A stretch of DNA of 64,000 nt from Komagataeibacter diospyri. Its GTDB lineage: Bacteria > Pseudomonadota > Alphaproteobacteria > Acetobacterales > Acetobacteraceae. The stretch lies in assembly GCF_006538165.1 (NCBI RefSeq), contig NZ_BDLU01000054.1, positions 1 through 64,000 of the forward strand. Direction: 5' to 3'. This document shows positions 1-7,696 of this stretch, in pieces; position 1 is the stretch's first letter, and every line of letters starts with the position of its first letter. The notes under the pieces are model-generated. The model saw nothing but the letters and a program-made list of their open reading frames with translations. It did no database searches and was not told where the DNA came from. Both the position numbers and the translations under genes were made by a program.

Positions 1-307
1 TGGCGTGCTTTGAACAGGGCCCCATCGAACGGGCGTCTGTCGAGGCGGTTTTTGCGCTGGGGAATGACCACACAGGCCCCTTGCGCGTGTAGGGCGTCCA
101 CGATCCAGTGGACGTCAAACGCTTTGTCAGCGAGAATCCCCTTGAAATCCGCCGGTTCGAGAAGGGGGGCAACCCCGACCGTGTCGTAATGCTGGCCAGG
201 GATAAGCGTGAAGCGGACCAGATTGCCCAGGGCGTCGGTCATGGCGATGATCTTCGTTGACCACCCCGTTACACTCCGCCCTATCGCCTGGCTTCGGGTC
301 CCCCTTT
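1..307 (-). CDS. IS5-family transposase, C-terminal reading frame (OrfB), partial at window edge
   Basis: Read from the slip site on the minus strand, the -1 frame continues KRGTRSQAIGRSVTGWSTKI, then MTDALGNLVRF, GQHYDTVG and DKAFDVHWIVDAL, and runs out of the window. It holds the second catalytic Asp region (LADKAFD), so it supplies the rest of the DDE domain. It has no convincing start of its own, so it is expected to be translated as a fusion with OrfA by -1 frameshifting. The final Glu lies beyond the window, so intactness of the element cannot be judged. Confidence 0.8.
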
Positions 308-649
308 TGCGCCCTGGCCGTGGCGGTGAACCCGGACCACCGTGCCGTCAATCATCGCGTATTCCATGTCGGGATCATCGGAGACAGCCTCGAAAATCTT
401 CTGGAAAACACCGGCTTTCGTCCAGTCGCTGTAGCGCGAATAAACCGAGTTCCAATGTCCGAAATACGTCGGCAGGTCCCGCCACGGACTACCGGTCCGG
501 GCGATCCATAGGACCGCCTCGATGAAGAGGCGGTTATCCTTCCCGCTGCGACCTCGATCCGTCTTCCTGCCAAGGCACAGCGGTTCCATTTTCGCCCATT
601 GGGCATCCGTCAGTATGAAGCGATCCATATGGTCTTTGAAACACATCAT
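281..649 (-). CDS. IS5-family transposase, N-terminal reading frame (OrfA)
   Basis: 122 codons. It contains the N-terminal DUF4096-like region of IS5/IS427 transposases (RFILTDAQW near the start, then GSPWRDLP and GHWNSVYSRYSDWTKAGVF), followed by AMIDGTVVRVHRHGQGAKGG, which carries the first catalytic Asp (ID) of the DDE triad. The frame stops at 281 just after a run reading AAAAGGGGGA on the minus strand (308-299). The rest of the transposase continues in the -1 frame, the usual arrangement for the IS427/IS1031 group, where frameshifting yields the active fusion. A second in-frame ATG gives MDRFILTD and is an alternative start. Confidence 0.85.
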   Translation of the reverse strand: MMCFKDHMDRFILTDAQWAKMEPLCLGRKTDRGRSGKDNRLFIEAVLWIARTGSPWRDLPTYFGHWNSVYSRYSDWTKAGVFQKIFEAVSDDPDMEYAMIDGTVVRVHRHGQGAKGGPEARR

Positions 650-686
650 GGCCCTTTAGAAAACTCAATTCCCAACAGCCCCTGGG

Positions 687-727
687 AAAAACTTCTTTTA
701 ATTTTTTGGTGCTGTCATGAACTGACT
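687..727 (+). repeat. Dispersed palindromic element, copy A (truncated by the IS)
   Basis: The stretch from aaaaacttctttta through ctgtcatgaactgac is nearly the same as 6638-6680, the right end of copy C. The left part of the element is missing and is replaced by the IS terminus. It lies at the 3' end of the minus-strand gene at 790-1074. Confidence 0.6.
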
Positions 728-789
728 TTCTCAGGCAGTTTCTTAAGCAGATGCGCGAAACTGCCCTGGTTTCCACGACTGATGGATGG

Positions 790-1074
790 TCAGCACCCGC
801 CATGCAGAAAGCCCAGTGCGGGCAGGGGACGCCATGCACGTGGCAGGTCCGCGCGGCGATAGGGGCGGATGCTGTAATGTGGCGCCGCGATTTCATTGCG
901 TTCCAGGAAATTGCGGTAGGCAGCCACCTGCTGGCTGCGCCATTCACAGTCCGCTTCGGCACTGGCGCGTGTGGGATAGATGCTGGCGATTCGCGTGTTG
1001 CCCCCGGTGCGGGCAACCACCGCCCAGGATTCATCACGTCGTGCCGTGGTCCGGAAAACAACAACCTTGCCCAT
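790..1074 (-). CDS. Conserved-looking small hypothetical protein
   Basis: 94 codons, ATG start at MGKVVVFR. It is soluble and basic, with no signal peptide or membrane segment. The N-terminal half (VVVFRTTARRDESWAVVARTGGNTRIASIYPTRASAEAD in short pieces) looks like a small alpha/beta fold of the DUF2188 kind, in which a read-out strand is followed by a helix rich in Ala and Glu. That resemblance is only suggestive. It is chosen over the longer overlapping minus-strand frame (534-1154) because that frame shows a composition typical of a shadow frame. No function is proposed. Confidence 0.5.
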   Translation of the reverse strand: MGKVVVFRTTARRDESWAVVARTGGNTRIASIYPTRASAEADCEWRSQQVAAYRNFLERNEIAAPHYSIRPYRRADLPRAWRPLPALGFLHGGC

Positions 1075-1218
1075 TGTTTTGCCCCTGTCCCGGTGGCCTG
1101 TTGCGTGTCATGGCCTGTTACCCGCAGGCAACCATGCCTGTTGCGTGCAATCAAGCTTCACGCCGGATGAATTGATTTTCTTGCAGCCCCCTGTTCTTGG
1201 CGGTAGGGAACAAGGATC

Positions 1219-1641
1219 ATGATACGTCTTTTCATTACCCTGCCCGTGATCGTGGCGCTGATCATTTTCGCGGCCTGTAATCAGGCGCCGGTGGAACTGT
1301 CATGGCTGCAATGGAAATGGACGTCATCGCCCGGCGTGCTGGCGTTGCTGGTCGCTGCCCTGCTGTACGCCACGGGGTCTGCCAGCGTGTGGATTGTGGT
1401 CCTGCGCCAGATGCGCCGCGCCCGTCGCGCCGAACAGGAAGTGCGCGCCCTGCGCGCCCGCCTGCCGGAAAATGATACCGGTACCCCCCGTGCCCCCGGC
1501 CTGACATCCGCCCCGGCCAATTCCCCGATGGTGAAGGCGTATGAAGCGGAACAGGCAACGGCTGCGGCAAGTCCCGTCGCGACGGAACCCGCCGTGGTGA
1601 CGCCGCCCGCAATCACGGCGGAAAAGCCACCGGGCGCCTGA
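1219..1641 (+). CDS. LapA-domain (DUF1049) inner-membrane protein
   Basis: 140 codons with two membrane segments (about residues 4-22 and 38-62) followed by a basic, coiled-coil-prone stretch (RRARRAEQEVRALRARL) and a Pro/Ala-rich cytoplasmic tail. This is the layout of LapA/YciS proteins, small membrane proteins linked in enterobacteria to assembly of the lipopolysaccharide-control machinery. A good ribosome site (aacaaggatc) precedes the ATG. It sits directly upstream of pyrF-trpF on the same strand, a neighbourhood seen in many alphaproteobacteria. The tail is poorly conserved, so the role here is only inferred from the family. Confidence 0.75.
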   Translation: MIRLFITLPVIVALIIFAACNQAPVELSWLQWKWTSSPGVLALLVAALLYATGSASVWIVVLRQMRRARRAEQEVRALRARLPENDTGTPRAPGLTSAPANSPMVKAYEAEQATAAASPVATEPAVVTPPAITAEKPPGA

Positions 1642-1697
1642 TCCCTTCGTTTCCGAACCCCATCATTACCTGCATGCCTGACCATGGAGCACCGCCA

Positions 1698-2405
1698 ATG
1701 CCTGGACGGTCCACCCGCCTGATTGTTGCCCTCGATACCAAGGATACGGCACAGGCCGCGTGCTGGCGCGAGCAGGCGGCAGGCCACGCTGGCGCGGTCA
1801 AGCTGGGACTGGAGTTCACCTATGCCCGCGGGCTGGATGCCGTGCGGGCGGCTGCGGGCGGCAGTCCGCTGTTCCTCGACCTGAAGCTGCATGACATTCC
1901 CAATACCGTGGCGTCCGCCATCGGCAGCCTTGCCGTTCTGCGGCCCGCCATGCTGACCATCCATGCCAGCGGCGGTCGCGCCATGATTGCAGCCGCGCGC
2001 AAGGCTGTGGATGAAACCTTTCCGCCCGGTAGCCGCCCGCTGCTGCTGGCCGTGACAGTGCTGACCAGCATGGATACGCAGGGCCTGCATGAAGTGGGCG
2101 TGCCCGGCAGCGTGGAAGAACAGGTTGTCCGTCTGGGCAGGCTGGCCATGGAGTCGGGGGCGGATGGACTGGTATGCTCCTCGCACGAAATCATCCCCCT
2201 GCGTCAGGCGCTGGGCGAAGGGCCGGTACTGGTTGTGCCGGGAATCCGTCCTGCTGGTAGTGCACTGGGGGACCAGAAGCGTGTCATGACCCCGGCACAG
2301 GCCCGCGCGGCGGGAGCTGACTGGATCGTGGTAGGTCGCCCCATCACCCGCGCGCCTGATCCGGCGGCGGCGGCGGCGGCGATTGCCGCCGAACTGTCGT
2401 CCTGA
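1698..2405 (+). CDS. pyrF: Orotidine 5'-phosphate decarboxylase
   Basis: Converts OMP to UMP, the last step of de novo pyrimidine synthesis. 235 codons from the chosen ATG, with a GGAG ribosome site 8 bases upstream. An in-frame ATG at 1674 would add eight residues with a poorer site. Family motifs are clear: LIVALDT near the start, VKLGLEF, the catalytic FLDLKLHDIPNTV (Asp-x-Lys-x-x-Asp), TIHASGG, and a phosphate-binding VVGRPI near the C-terminus. It is followed after 23 bp by trpF, suggesting co-transcription. Confidence 0.95.
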   Translation: MPGRSTRLIVALDTKDTAQAACWREQAAGHAGAVKLGLEFTYARGLDAVRAAAGGSPLFLDLKLHDIPNTVASAIGSLAVLRPAMLTIHASGGRAMIAAARKAVDETFPPGSRPLLLAVTVLTSMDTQGLHEVGVPGSVEEQVVRLGRLAMESGADGLVCSSHEIIPLRQALGEGPVLVVPGIRPAGSALGDQKRVMTPAQARAAGADWIVVGRPITRAPDPAAAAAAIAAELSS

Positions 2406-2428
2406 AACCGGGCAGGGGAACGCGCGCC

Positions 2429-3052
2429 ATGCCGGTCAGGGTCAAGATCTGTGGCATTCGTGACCATGTGGGACTGGATGCCGCAACGCAGGCCGGGGCA
2501 GACTGGGTCGGGTTCGTATTTTTCAGCCGTTCGCCGCGAAATATTACGGCACAGGCCGCAGGCGTGCTGGCACGCGACATGGCGACTGGTGGACCAGAGC
2601 GGATTGGCCTGTTTGTCCGCCCGACTGATGATGACATTCGCCGCGTGCTGGACAATGTACCGCTGGACGGGTTGCAGATTTATGATGATGCGGACCGCAC
2701 GGATGTTATCCGCAGGCGGTTTGGCCTGCCGGTATGGGGGGCTGTCGGGATTGCCAGCATGCAGGATCTGCCTGAAACCTGCGCCGTGGATGGGCTGGTG
2801 ATTGAATCCCGCGCGCCCGCCGGGTCGGACCGTCCCGGCGGCAATGCTCATGCCTTTGACTGGACGCTAACGGATGGATGGCAGGCCCCGGTGCCGTGGC
2901 TGCTGGCGGGTGGGCTGAACCCCGATAACATCCAGCGCGCCATACGGCAGAGCGGGGCGCGTGCCGTTGATGTCTCATCCGGCGTGGAATCCTCCCCCGG
3001 CGTCAAGTCGTCCGAGCTGATCCGCCGTTTTGTGCAGGCTGCCCGCGCCTAA
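2429..3052 (+). CDS. trpF: Phosphoribosylanthranilate isomerase
   Basis: Third step of tryptophan synthesis from anthranilate. The 207-codon product is a single TIM barrel with VKICGIRD at the start (catalytic Cys), ADWVGFVFF, and the C-terminal phosphate-binding GGLNPDNI and DVSSGVE. A GGGGAA ribosome site lies 7 bases before the ATG. The stop codon TAA overlaps the TAG of the opposite-strand gene (shared bases 3050-3051), so there is no intergenic terminator. trpB, which often follows trpF in related bacteria, is absent here. Confidence 0.95.
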   Translation: MPVRVKICGIRDHVGLDAATQAGADWVGFVFFSRSPRNITAQAAGVLARDMATGGPERIGLFVRPTDDDIRRVLDNVPLDGLQIYDDADRTDVIRRRFGLPVWGAVGIASMQDLPETCAVDGLVIESRAPAGSDRPGGNAHAFDWTLTDGWQAPVPWLLAGGLNPDNIQRAIRQSGARAVDVSSGVESSPGVKSSELIRRFVQAARA

Positions 3053-3357
3053 CGGTAATACCCGTAATACGGTGGCGGGGGAGGCGGCGGAGGCGGGTAC
3101 GCATAAACCGGATAGGGCGGTGGCGGATAGGCATAGGCCGGGTAGGGATAACCATAGCCATACGGCCGGTAGCGGTAAGGCGACATCGCGACACCCAGCG
3201 CCGTGCCCGTGGCAATGCCAAGGCCGAATCCGCCCCAGCCCCAGCCACGATGCCAGCCACCACCCCAACCGCCGCCACGCCACGCATAGGCGGCAGGGGC
3301 GGGCAGAACACCGACCAGTCCCATGGACACGGCCAGCAACAGGGCCAACTTACGCAT
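3049..3357 (-). CDS. Small exported Gly/Trp- and Pro/Tyr-rich protein
   Basis: 102 codons from MRKLALLLAV, chosen because an AAGGAA ribosome site precedes it and a clean signal peptide follows (cleavage after AAYA). The mature part is low-complexity: a Gly/Trp/Arg block (WRGGGWGGGWHRGWGWGG), a short hydrophobic bridge, then Tyr/Pro repeats ending in a run of prolines and PYYGYYR. It resembles exported surface or envelope-associated proteins of Acetobacteraceae, but no domain is recognised. A related composition is found in the product at 6722-7318. Its 3' end overlaps the stop of trpF. Confidence 0.7.
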   Translation of the reverse strand: MRKLALLLAVSMGLVGVLPAPAAYAWRGGGWGGGWHRGWGWGGFGLGIATGTALGVAMSPYRYRPYGYGYPYPAYAYPPPPYPVYAYPPPPPPPPPYYGYYR

Positions 3358-3480
3358 CTCGGGTGGTTCCTTTTCCTGATCTCGTATCCGCTGATATTGG
3401 CATATGTCCACCGGATATCCAGTCCTGTGTCCATATCGTTATGTGACGGACCATGATTGGTACCCGTATGAAAATAAATT

Positions 3481-3580
3481 ATTGATAAATAAAAATAAAA
3501 GTTTTTTTGGTGCTCTCTTTTTTTCAAGATGACGTTCTTTGAAGCTTTTTGAAAAAAGCTTCACCAAACATTTTCTTATA
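3481..3580 (+). repeat. Dispersed palindromic element, copy B
   Basis: It begins attgataaataaaaataaaag, continues with gtttttttggtgc, and ends at the perfect-arm hairpin gaagctttttgaaaaaagcttcacc. It lies between the promoter side of the 3049-3357 gene and the 3' end of the dciA-like gene. This is the one full copy that is not in a convergent gap. Confidence 0.75.
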
Positions 3581-3621
3581 ATTTTCAGGAGCGCTTCGAA
3601 GGCAGATTTTTCCAGACCTCC

Positions 3622-4116
3622 CTACCGGTCACGACCGGCATTCAGCCAGCCACCCAGCCGGGACAGCGCGTCCTTCAGCGGCCCGTCGGGCATGTCGTCA
3701 ATCTGCACGGGAGGCGGTGGCGGGCGGCGGGGCGCGGCAGTAGAGGCACGTGGGGCGGCGGTCAGATCCTGCACCATCTTCAGTCGCTTGACCACGCCCT
3801 GCCCACAGGTGGTGTTGATGCGTGCGATGACGGTGGGGGCAAGGTGCTGCAGTTCCATCGCCACCGGCCCCCGGCAGGCAACGGTCAGGGTCCCGGCACT
3901 CAGGCGGCGCGGCACGGTCATGCCTGCCAGATGGGGGCCGACAATATCGGGCCAGTCCGTCATGACCTGCACGGCGGCGGGAGACTGCTTGCGAAACACG
4001 GGACGGCTGATATGCGGCAGCAGGGCCGCCATGCTGCGTGTACGCATGGCCCGTCGGGGTGGTTCGGAGGGGGCTGCATCATTGTTTCGCTTGCTGCGGG
4101 TCGGCGGGTTCGTCAT
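3622..4116 (-). CDS. DciA-like (DUF721) protein
   Basis: 164 codons from MTNPPTRSKR. After a basic N-terminal tail, residues about 40-120 match the DUF721 fold: WPDIVGPHLAGMTVPRRL, then TLTVACRGPVAMELQHLAP and INTTCGQGVV. DciA loads the replicative helicase in bacteria without DnaC, and the alphaproteobacterial DUF721 proteins are its relatives. The pairing with mutY, divergent with only a 10 bp gap, is a common alphaproteobacterial arrangement. A proline-rich linker (RRPPPPPVQ) precedes a short C-terminal helix. The start is uncertain because no strong ribosome site is visible. Confidence 0.75.
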   Translation of the reverse strand: MTNPPTRSKRNNDAAPSEPPRRAMRTRSMAALLPHISRPVFRKQSPAAVQVMTDWPDIVGPHLAGMTVPRRLSAGTLTVACRGPVAMELQHLAPTVIARINTTCGQGVVKRLKMVQDLTAAPRASTAAPRRPPPPPVQIDDMPDGPLKDALSRLGGWLNAGRDR

Positions 4117-4126
4117 AAACGGGTCC

Positions 4127-5206
4127 GTGTTACCTTCTGCTGCCGCTCTGTTACGCTGGTATGACCGGCACCGCCGCACTCTGCCATGGCGCGCCCTGCC
4201 GGGCCAGAGTGCAGATCCCTATCGCGTGTGGCTGAGCGAGATCATGCTGCAGCAGACCACGGTTACGGCGGTCATACCCTATTTCGAGCGTTTTCTGGAC
4301 GCCTTCCCCGATGTAACGGCACTGGCCCGCGCCCCGCAGGATCGGGTCATGGCGTTGTGGGCAGGTCTTGGCTATTACGCCCGCGCGCGCAACCTGCATG
4401 CCTGCGCACGCGTGGTGGCGGAAAACGGCGGTCACTTTCCCGATACGGTGGCGGGATTGCTGGAACTGCCGGGAATCGGGGCCTATACCGCCGCTGCCAT
4501 CGCCGCCATCGCCTTTGGCCGCCCGGTCGTGCCCGTGGATGGCAATGTGGAACGCGTGACGGCGCGGCTGTTCGCCATGACTGACCCATTGCCCGGATCG
4601 CGCAAGGCCATTGCCCGGCAGGCGATGACACTGAATACGGACCGGCAGGCCGTCGCCCGGCCATCCGATTTCGCGCAGGCCCTGTTTGACCTGGGGGCCG
4701 GGATCTGCACGCCGCGTACGCCCGCCTGCGTTTTGTGTCCGTGGCGGGAATCCTGCACGGGAAACCGGCAGGGAATCGCGGCCAGCCTGCCCCGCCGCGC
4801 GCCAAAGGTGGCGCGGCCGGTGCGCCATGGCGTGCATTTCGGCATGGTGGATGCGGCAGGGGGTATCCTGCTGGTCCGGCGGCCCGAAAAGGGGCTGCTG
4901 GGTGGCATGATGGGCCTGCCCGGCCCGCACTGGCGCGATGCGGTGTGGCCGCAGGCGGAGGCGCTGGACCATGCGCCCACCGCACCCCGGCTACGCGCCT
5001 GCTGGCAACCGGTCGGGCAGGTGAAGCACGTCTTTACCCATTTCACATTGCTGGTGGATGTCTATGCGGCGCGCGTGCCCGCTTTTCCCAACAGTCTGGT
5101 AGGGGCGGATGGGGTCATTCATTATGTGGATGGTGGGGATGTGGCGCTACCCTCACTCATGCGTAAATGCGTGGAACTGGTAAGGGACAGCAATATTTTT
5201 GATTGA
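4127..5206 (+). CDS. mutY: A/G-specific adenine DNA glycosylase
   Basis: Removes adenine mispaired with 8-oxoguanine. 359 codons from a GTG start, which is preferred because upstream in-frame sequence is antisense to the neighbouring gene. It shows the catalytic Glu in LSEIMLQQTTV, the helix-hairpin-helix LPGIGAYTAAAIAA with the catalytic Asp in VPVDGNVERV, and the 4Fe-4S loop C-x6-C-x2-C-x5-C (CTPRTPACVLCPWRESC). The C-terminal NUDIX-like domain, which recognises 8-oxoG, follows from about residue 230 (GILLVRRPEKGLLGGMMGLP). All key residues are present. Confidence 0.95.
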   Translation: MLPSAAALLRWYDRHRRTLPWRALPGQSADPYRVWLSEIMLQQTTVTAVIPYFERFLDAFPDVTALARAPQDRVMALWAGLGYYARARNLHACARVVAENGGHFPDTVAGLLELPGIGAYTAAAIAAIAFGRPVVPVDGNVERVTARLFAMTDPLPGSRKAIARQAMTLNTDRQAVARPSDFAQALFDLGAGICTPRTPACVLCPWRESCTGNRQGIAASLPRRAPKVARPVRHGVHFGMVDAAGGILLVRRPEKGLLGGMMGLPGPHWRDAVWPQAEALDHAPTAPRLRACWQPVGQVKHVFTHFTLLVDVYAARVPAFPNSLVGADGVIHYVDGGDVALPSLMRKCVELVRDSNIFD

Positions 5207-5262
5207 CGTAGGTATGAAACGCGCGGTTGACTGGTAACTGTCCGATCAGGAAAGGGACCGTG

Positions 5263-5385
5263 ATGTTCACTTTTGTCCAGATGCTTTCCCCTGTTGTCGC
5301 CCTGCTGGGGCTTGCTGGCGTGGCGTATTGCCTGCGTGCACCGGCACGCGCGCTGCAGCCGGTCCGTGTGCGGGTCCGTCGCTGA
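5263..5385 (+). CDS. Candidate 40-residue single-pass membrane protein
   Basis: A 40-codon frame, ATG to TGA, with a strong ribosome site (aggaaaggg) 5 bases before the start. It encodes MFTFVQMLSPVVALLGLAGV, one hydrophobic segment of about 18 residues, then a basic tail (LRAPARALQPVRVRVRR). The shape fits a small inner-membrane protein. A TTGACT hexamer at 5226 could be a -35 box. It lies alone in the 260 bp between mutY and hemH. Nothing identifies its function, and it could be fortuitous. Confidence 0.45.
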   Translation: MFTFVQMLSPVVALLGLAGVAYCLRAPARALQPVRVRVRR

Positions 5386-5466
5386 TAGCTGATGCGTCGC
5401 AGGTCAACGGGTTGATGTCCGCCCGTTTCTTTGCATCCCCGCACGGCTTCATGTAGCAGCCGTTCC

Positions 5467-6534
5467 ATGACATTCATTACCGTAAATCGTGCGGCGCGGC
5501 ATGAAAATGCCCCGTCGCGCATCGGGGTTCTGCTGAGCAATCTTGGCACCCCCGATGGTACCGGCTATGGCGCGGTGCGTCGGTATCTGGCCGAATTCCT
5601 GTCAGACCGGCGCATTATCGAGGCCAGTCCCCTGATCTGGAAACCCATCCTGTACGGGCCGGTACTGACCTTCCGCCCCCGCAAGTCAGGGGAGGCCTAT
5701 CACCGGATATGGCATCACGACCGTGATGAAAGCCCGCTACGGACCTATACCCGTGCGCAGGCGGAGCAGCTGGGCGCGCGGCTGGCGGCAGATGATGTGC
5801 CGGTGGCATGGGGCATGCGGTATGGTCAGCCGTCCATAAAACAGGCGCTGCATGACCTGGTGGGGCAGGGGTGCGACAGGATTCTGCTGGCGCCGCTTTA
5901 TCCACAATACAGCGCCACGACGACCGCGACCGCCAATGACCAGACGTTCCGCGCGCTCATGCGTATGCGCAACCAGCCTGCCATCCGCACGCTGCCGCCG
6001 TTCCCGGATCATCCCGCCTATATCGCGGCCCTTGCGCGGTCCATCTCGGCACGTCTCGCCACGCTGGATTTCAGGCCACAGATGATTGTGGCGTCCTTCC
6101 ATGGATTGCCAAAGATCTATGTGGAAAAGGGCGATACCTATGCCGCCGACTGCCAGCGTACCATCGTGGCGCTGCGGCACGCCATGGGTTACGATGAACA
6201 GATGATGCCGCTGACCTTCCAGTCACGTTTTGGCCCGGCAAAATGGCTGGAACCCTACACCGCGCCGTTTATCGAATCGCTGCCCGCGCGCGGGATCGAA
6301 CGTATTGCCGTCATTACGCCGGGCTTTATTTCCGACTGTATCGAAACGCTGGATGAAATCGGGAATGAAGCGGGCGATGCTTTCGTCAGGGCTGGCGGTA
6401 AGGAACTGGCGTTGATTCCCTGTCTGAACGATTCTCCCGACGCGATTGACCTGCTGGAAACCCTTGTGCGGCAGGAACTGGGTGGCTGGCTGCCGCACGC
6501 GGGCACGGATACCGTAGCTGTTACGGCAGGTTAA
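5467..6534 (+). CDS. hemH: Ferrochelatase
   Basis: Inserts Fe2+ into protoporphyrin IX, the final step of protoheme synthesis. 355 codons from MTFITVNRA, where the ATG follows GCCGTTCC. Recognisable motifs: GVLLSNLGTPDG, GMRYGQPSI, the catalytic-His segment ASFHGLPKIYVEKGD, and the acidic ETLDEIGNEAGD with the metal-site Glu. Length is typical. It works with ctaA (heme A) and ccmAB (cytochrome c) encoded further along the window. A dispersed repeat follows in the convergent gap. Confidence 0.95.
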   Translation: MTFITVNRAARHENAPSRIGVLLSNLGTPDGTGYGAVRRYLAEFLSDRRIIEASPLIWKPILYGPVLTFRPRKSGEAYHRIWHHDRDESPLRTYTRAQAEQLGARLAADDVPVAWGMRYGQPSIKQALHDLVGQGCDRILLAPLYPQYSATTTATANDQTFRALMRMRNQPAIRTLPPFPDHPAYIAALARSISARLATLDFRPQMIVASFHGLPKIYVEKGDTYAADCQRTIVALRHAMGYDEQMMPLTFQSRFGPAKWLEPYTAPFIESLPARGIERIAVITPGFISDCIETLDEIGNEAGDAFVRAGGKELALIPCLNDSPDAIDLLETLVRQELGGWLPHAGTDTVAVTAG

Positions 6535-6554
6535 AGACTGCTTAAAAATAACCT

Positions 6555-6680
6555 GTTGATAAAAAAATAAAATTTTTTGGATGCCGCCTTATTGTTAAGG
6601 CGGCGTTCCCTAAAAGTTTGTTGAAAAAAGCTTCACCAAAAACTTCTTTTAATTTTATGGCGCTGTCACGAACTGACGTT
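6555..6680 (+). repeat. Dispersed palindromic element, copy C (with right extension)
   Basis: It begins gttgataaaaaaataaaattttttgg and contains the perfect hairpin GCCGCCTTA-TTGT-TAAGGCGGC (6583-6604), then gaaaaaagcttcaccaaaaacttc. To the right it continues as aattttatggcgctgtcacg, a segment shared with copy A. It lies in the convergent gap between hemH and the 6722-7318 gene. Confidence 0.75.
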
Positions 6681-6721
6681 TCGAACACTTTTTTCAGGCT
6701 GCAGGCCGCGCCATGCCGACC

Positions 6722-7318
6722 TTATGGCCGGTCGCAGCTTTCGGTCAGGGTGTTATAGACCTGACCACGCGGGCAGGTAACGGGTTTGGCGGGGGGCGGC
6801 GCGGACTGGCCCGTGGCCGGTTGTCCCTGCTGTGGCGGGGCGGTCTGGTCGGTCAGGAGCGTGGACAGGTCCCTGTCATAGACGGAATCGTCTTCCGGCG
6901 CATTATTGCCCGTACCGTTATAGATTTCGGGTGCCGCCCGGTAGCTGGCGCTGGCTGCGGCCGCTCCCATGGCAGGGCCCATGGCGTAACCGCCCCAACC
7001 CCATCCCCAGCCGCCACCCCAGCCCCATCCGCCCCACGGATAACCCCAGCCACCATAGACGGGATAATAGGGATAGTAGCCACCGCTCCAGCCACCCCAT
7101 CCCCAACCACCGCCACGCCATCCGCCGCCACGGCCCCAGCCACCACCATGCCAGCCACCATCGCCACGACGACCGCCACCACCGCGCCAGCCACCACCGC
7201 CGTCACGGCCGCCGCCATGGAAACCGCCCCCACCGCCATGTGGTTCGGCATGGGCGGATGGTCCGCATGCGATCAGTGTCAGCAGCGCACCCGTTACGAC
7301 ATGTTTCAGCTTGAGCAT
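6722..7318 (-). CDS. Exported Gly/Trp-rich protein
   Basis: 198 codons from MLKLKHVVTG, with ribosome site GGAATGG and a signal peptide ending near SAHA. The mature protein opens with long Gly/His/Arg/Trp stretches (HGGGGGFHGGGRDGGGGW and similar) and GYYPYYPVYGGWGYPWGG. The C-terminal third is normal in composition (YDRDLSTLLTDQ) and ends with CPRGQVYNTLTESC, a two-cysteine module. Such proteins are annotated as hypothetical or putative surface proteins. It shares the Gly-Trp style of the 3049-3357 product, but the two are not clearly homologous outside the low-complexity blocks. Confidence 0.65.
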   Translation of the reverse strand: MLKLKHVVTGALLTLIACGPSAHAEPHGGGGGFHGGGRDGGGGWRGGGGRRGDGGWHGGGWGRGGGWRGGGWGWGGWSGGYYPYYPVYGGWGYPWGGWGWGGGWGWGWGGYAMGPAMGAAAASASYRAAPEIYNGTGNNAPEDDSVYDRDLSTLLTDQTAPPQQGQPATGQSAPPPAKPVTCPRGQVYNTLTESCDRP

Positions 7319-7696
7319 GTTCCATTCCTGCATATCTGAGTGCGATGTATCGCAGAAAATCATCCGTCCGGAAAAGACATGGCATGCCATGTGGCCGGAT
7401 TGTCCCCACATGGTCCCGGATAGCGTATGCCCCATATGGTCATCTTCCGTCCGCTTTGCACCTGTGCATCGGGACGGGGCATGACGCCATAAAAAAATAG
7501 CGGGCGGGATATATAAAATTATGACTGCGCATTCTAACAGTATCCACCCGGGCCGGTTCGGATCAGGATGGGGAAACGTGTACGTGCGGGTTAATCAGGG
7601 CATCGGGATCAGGTTATTGTCATCGCTGGCGTATGGAAATATCCAGATGCGCCATATTCCCTTCATTTTTTCATATGAAAATATACTAACATTGCC
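7319..7696. promoter_or_regulatory. 378 bp divergent intergenic region
   Basis: It holds no coding frame I can support. It separates the Gly/Trp-rich gene from the membrane GT-C-like gene and becomes strongly AT-rich towards 7696. It contains the 14-bp palindrome TTTTCATATGAAAA around 7668-7681 and a TATACT hexamer at 7682-7687, only about 10 bases before the downstream ATG. Promoters for both flanking genes should lie here. Confidence 0.4.

Larger units (their letters stand above)
1..686 (-). mobile_element. IS5-family (IS427/IS1031-like) insertion sequence, right-hand part
   Basis: The element runs off the left edge of the window. It carries a transposase split over two frames and reads on the minus strand. 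Upstream of the transposase start, the minus strand holds a terminal-repeat-like GGGGCTGTTGGGAATTGAG (about 664-682), the kind of tip found on IS5-family elements. The outer boundary is placed near 686/687 because from 687 rightward the sequence matches another dispersed repeat (compare 6638-6680), while to the left it does not. The other terminus and target duplication are outside the window, so exact ends are uncertain. Confidence 0.8.

Noticed and set aside
534-1154. 206-codon minus-strand frame
   Set aside because: Overlaps the IS start and a 94-codon better candidate; composition suggests a shadow frame.
3539-4126. In-frame upstream extension of mutY
   Set aside because: It is antisense to the dciA-like gene and not part of MutY; the family fold starts near 4127.
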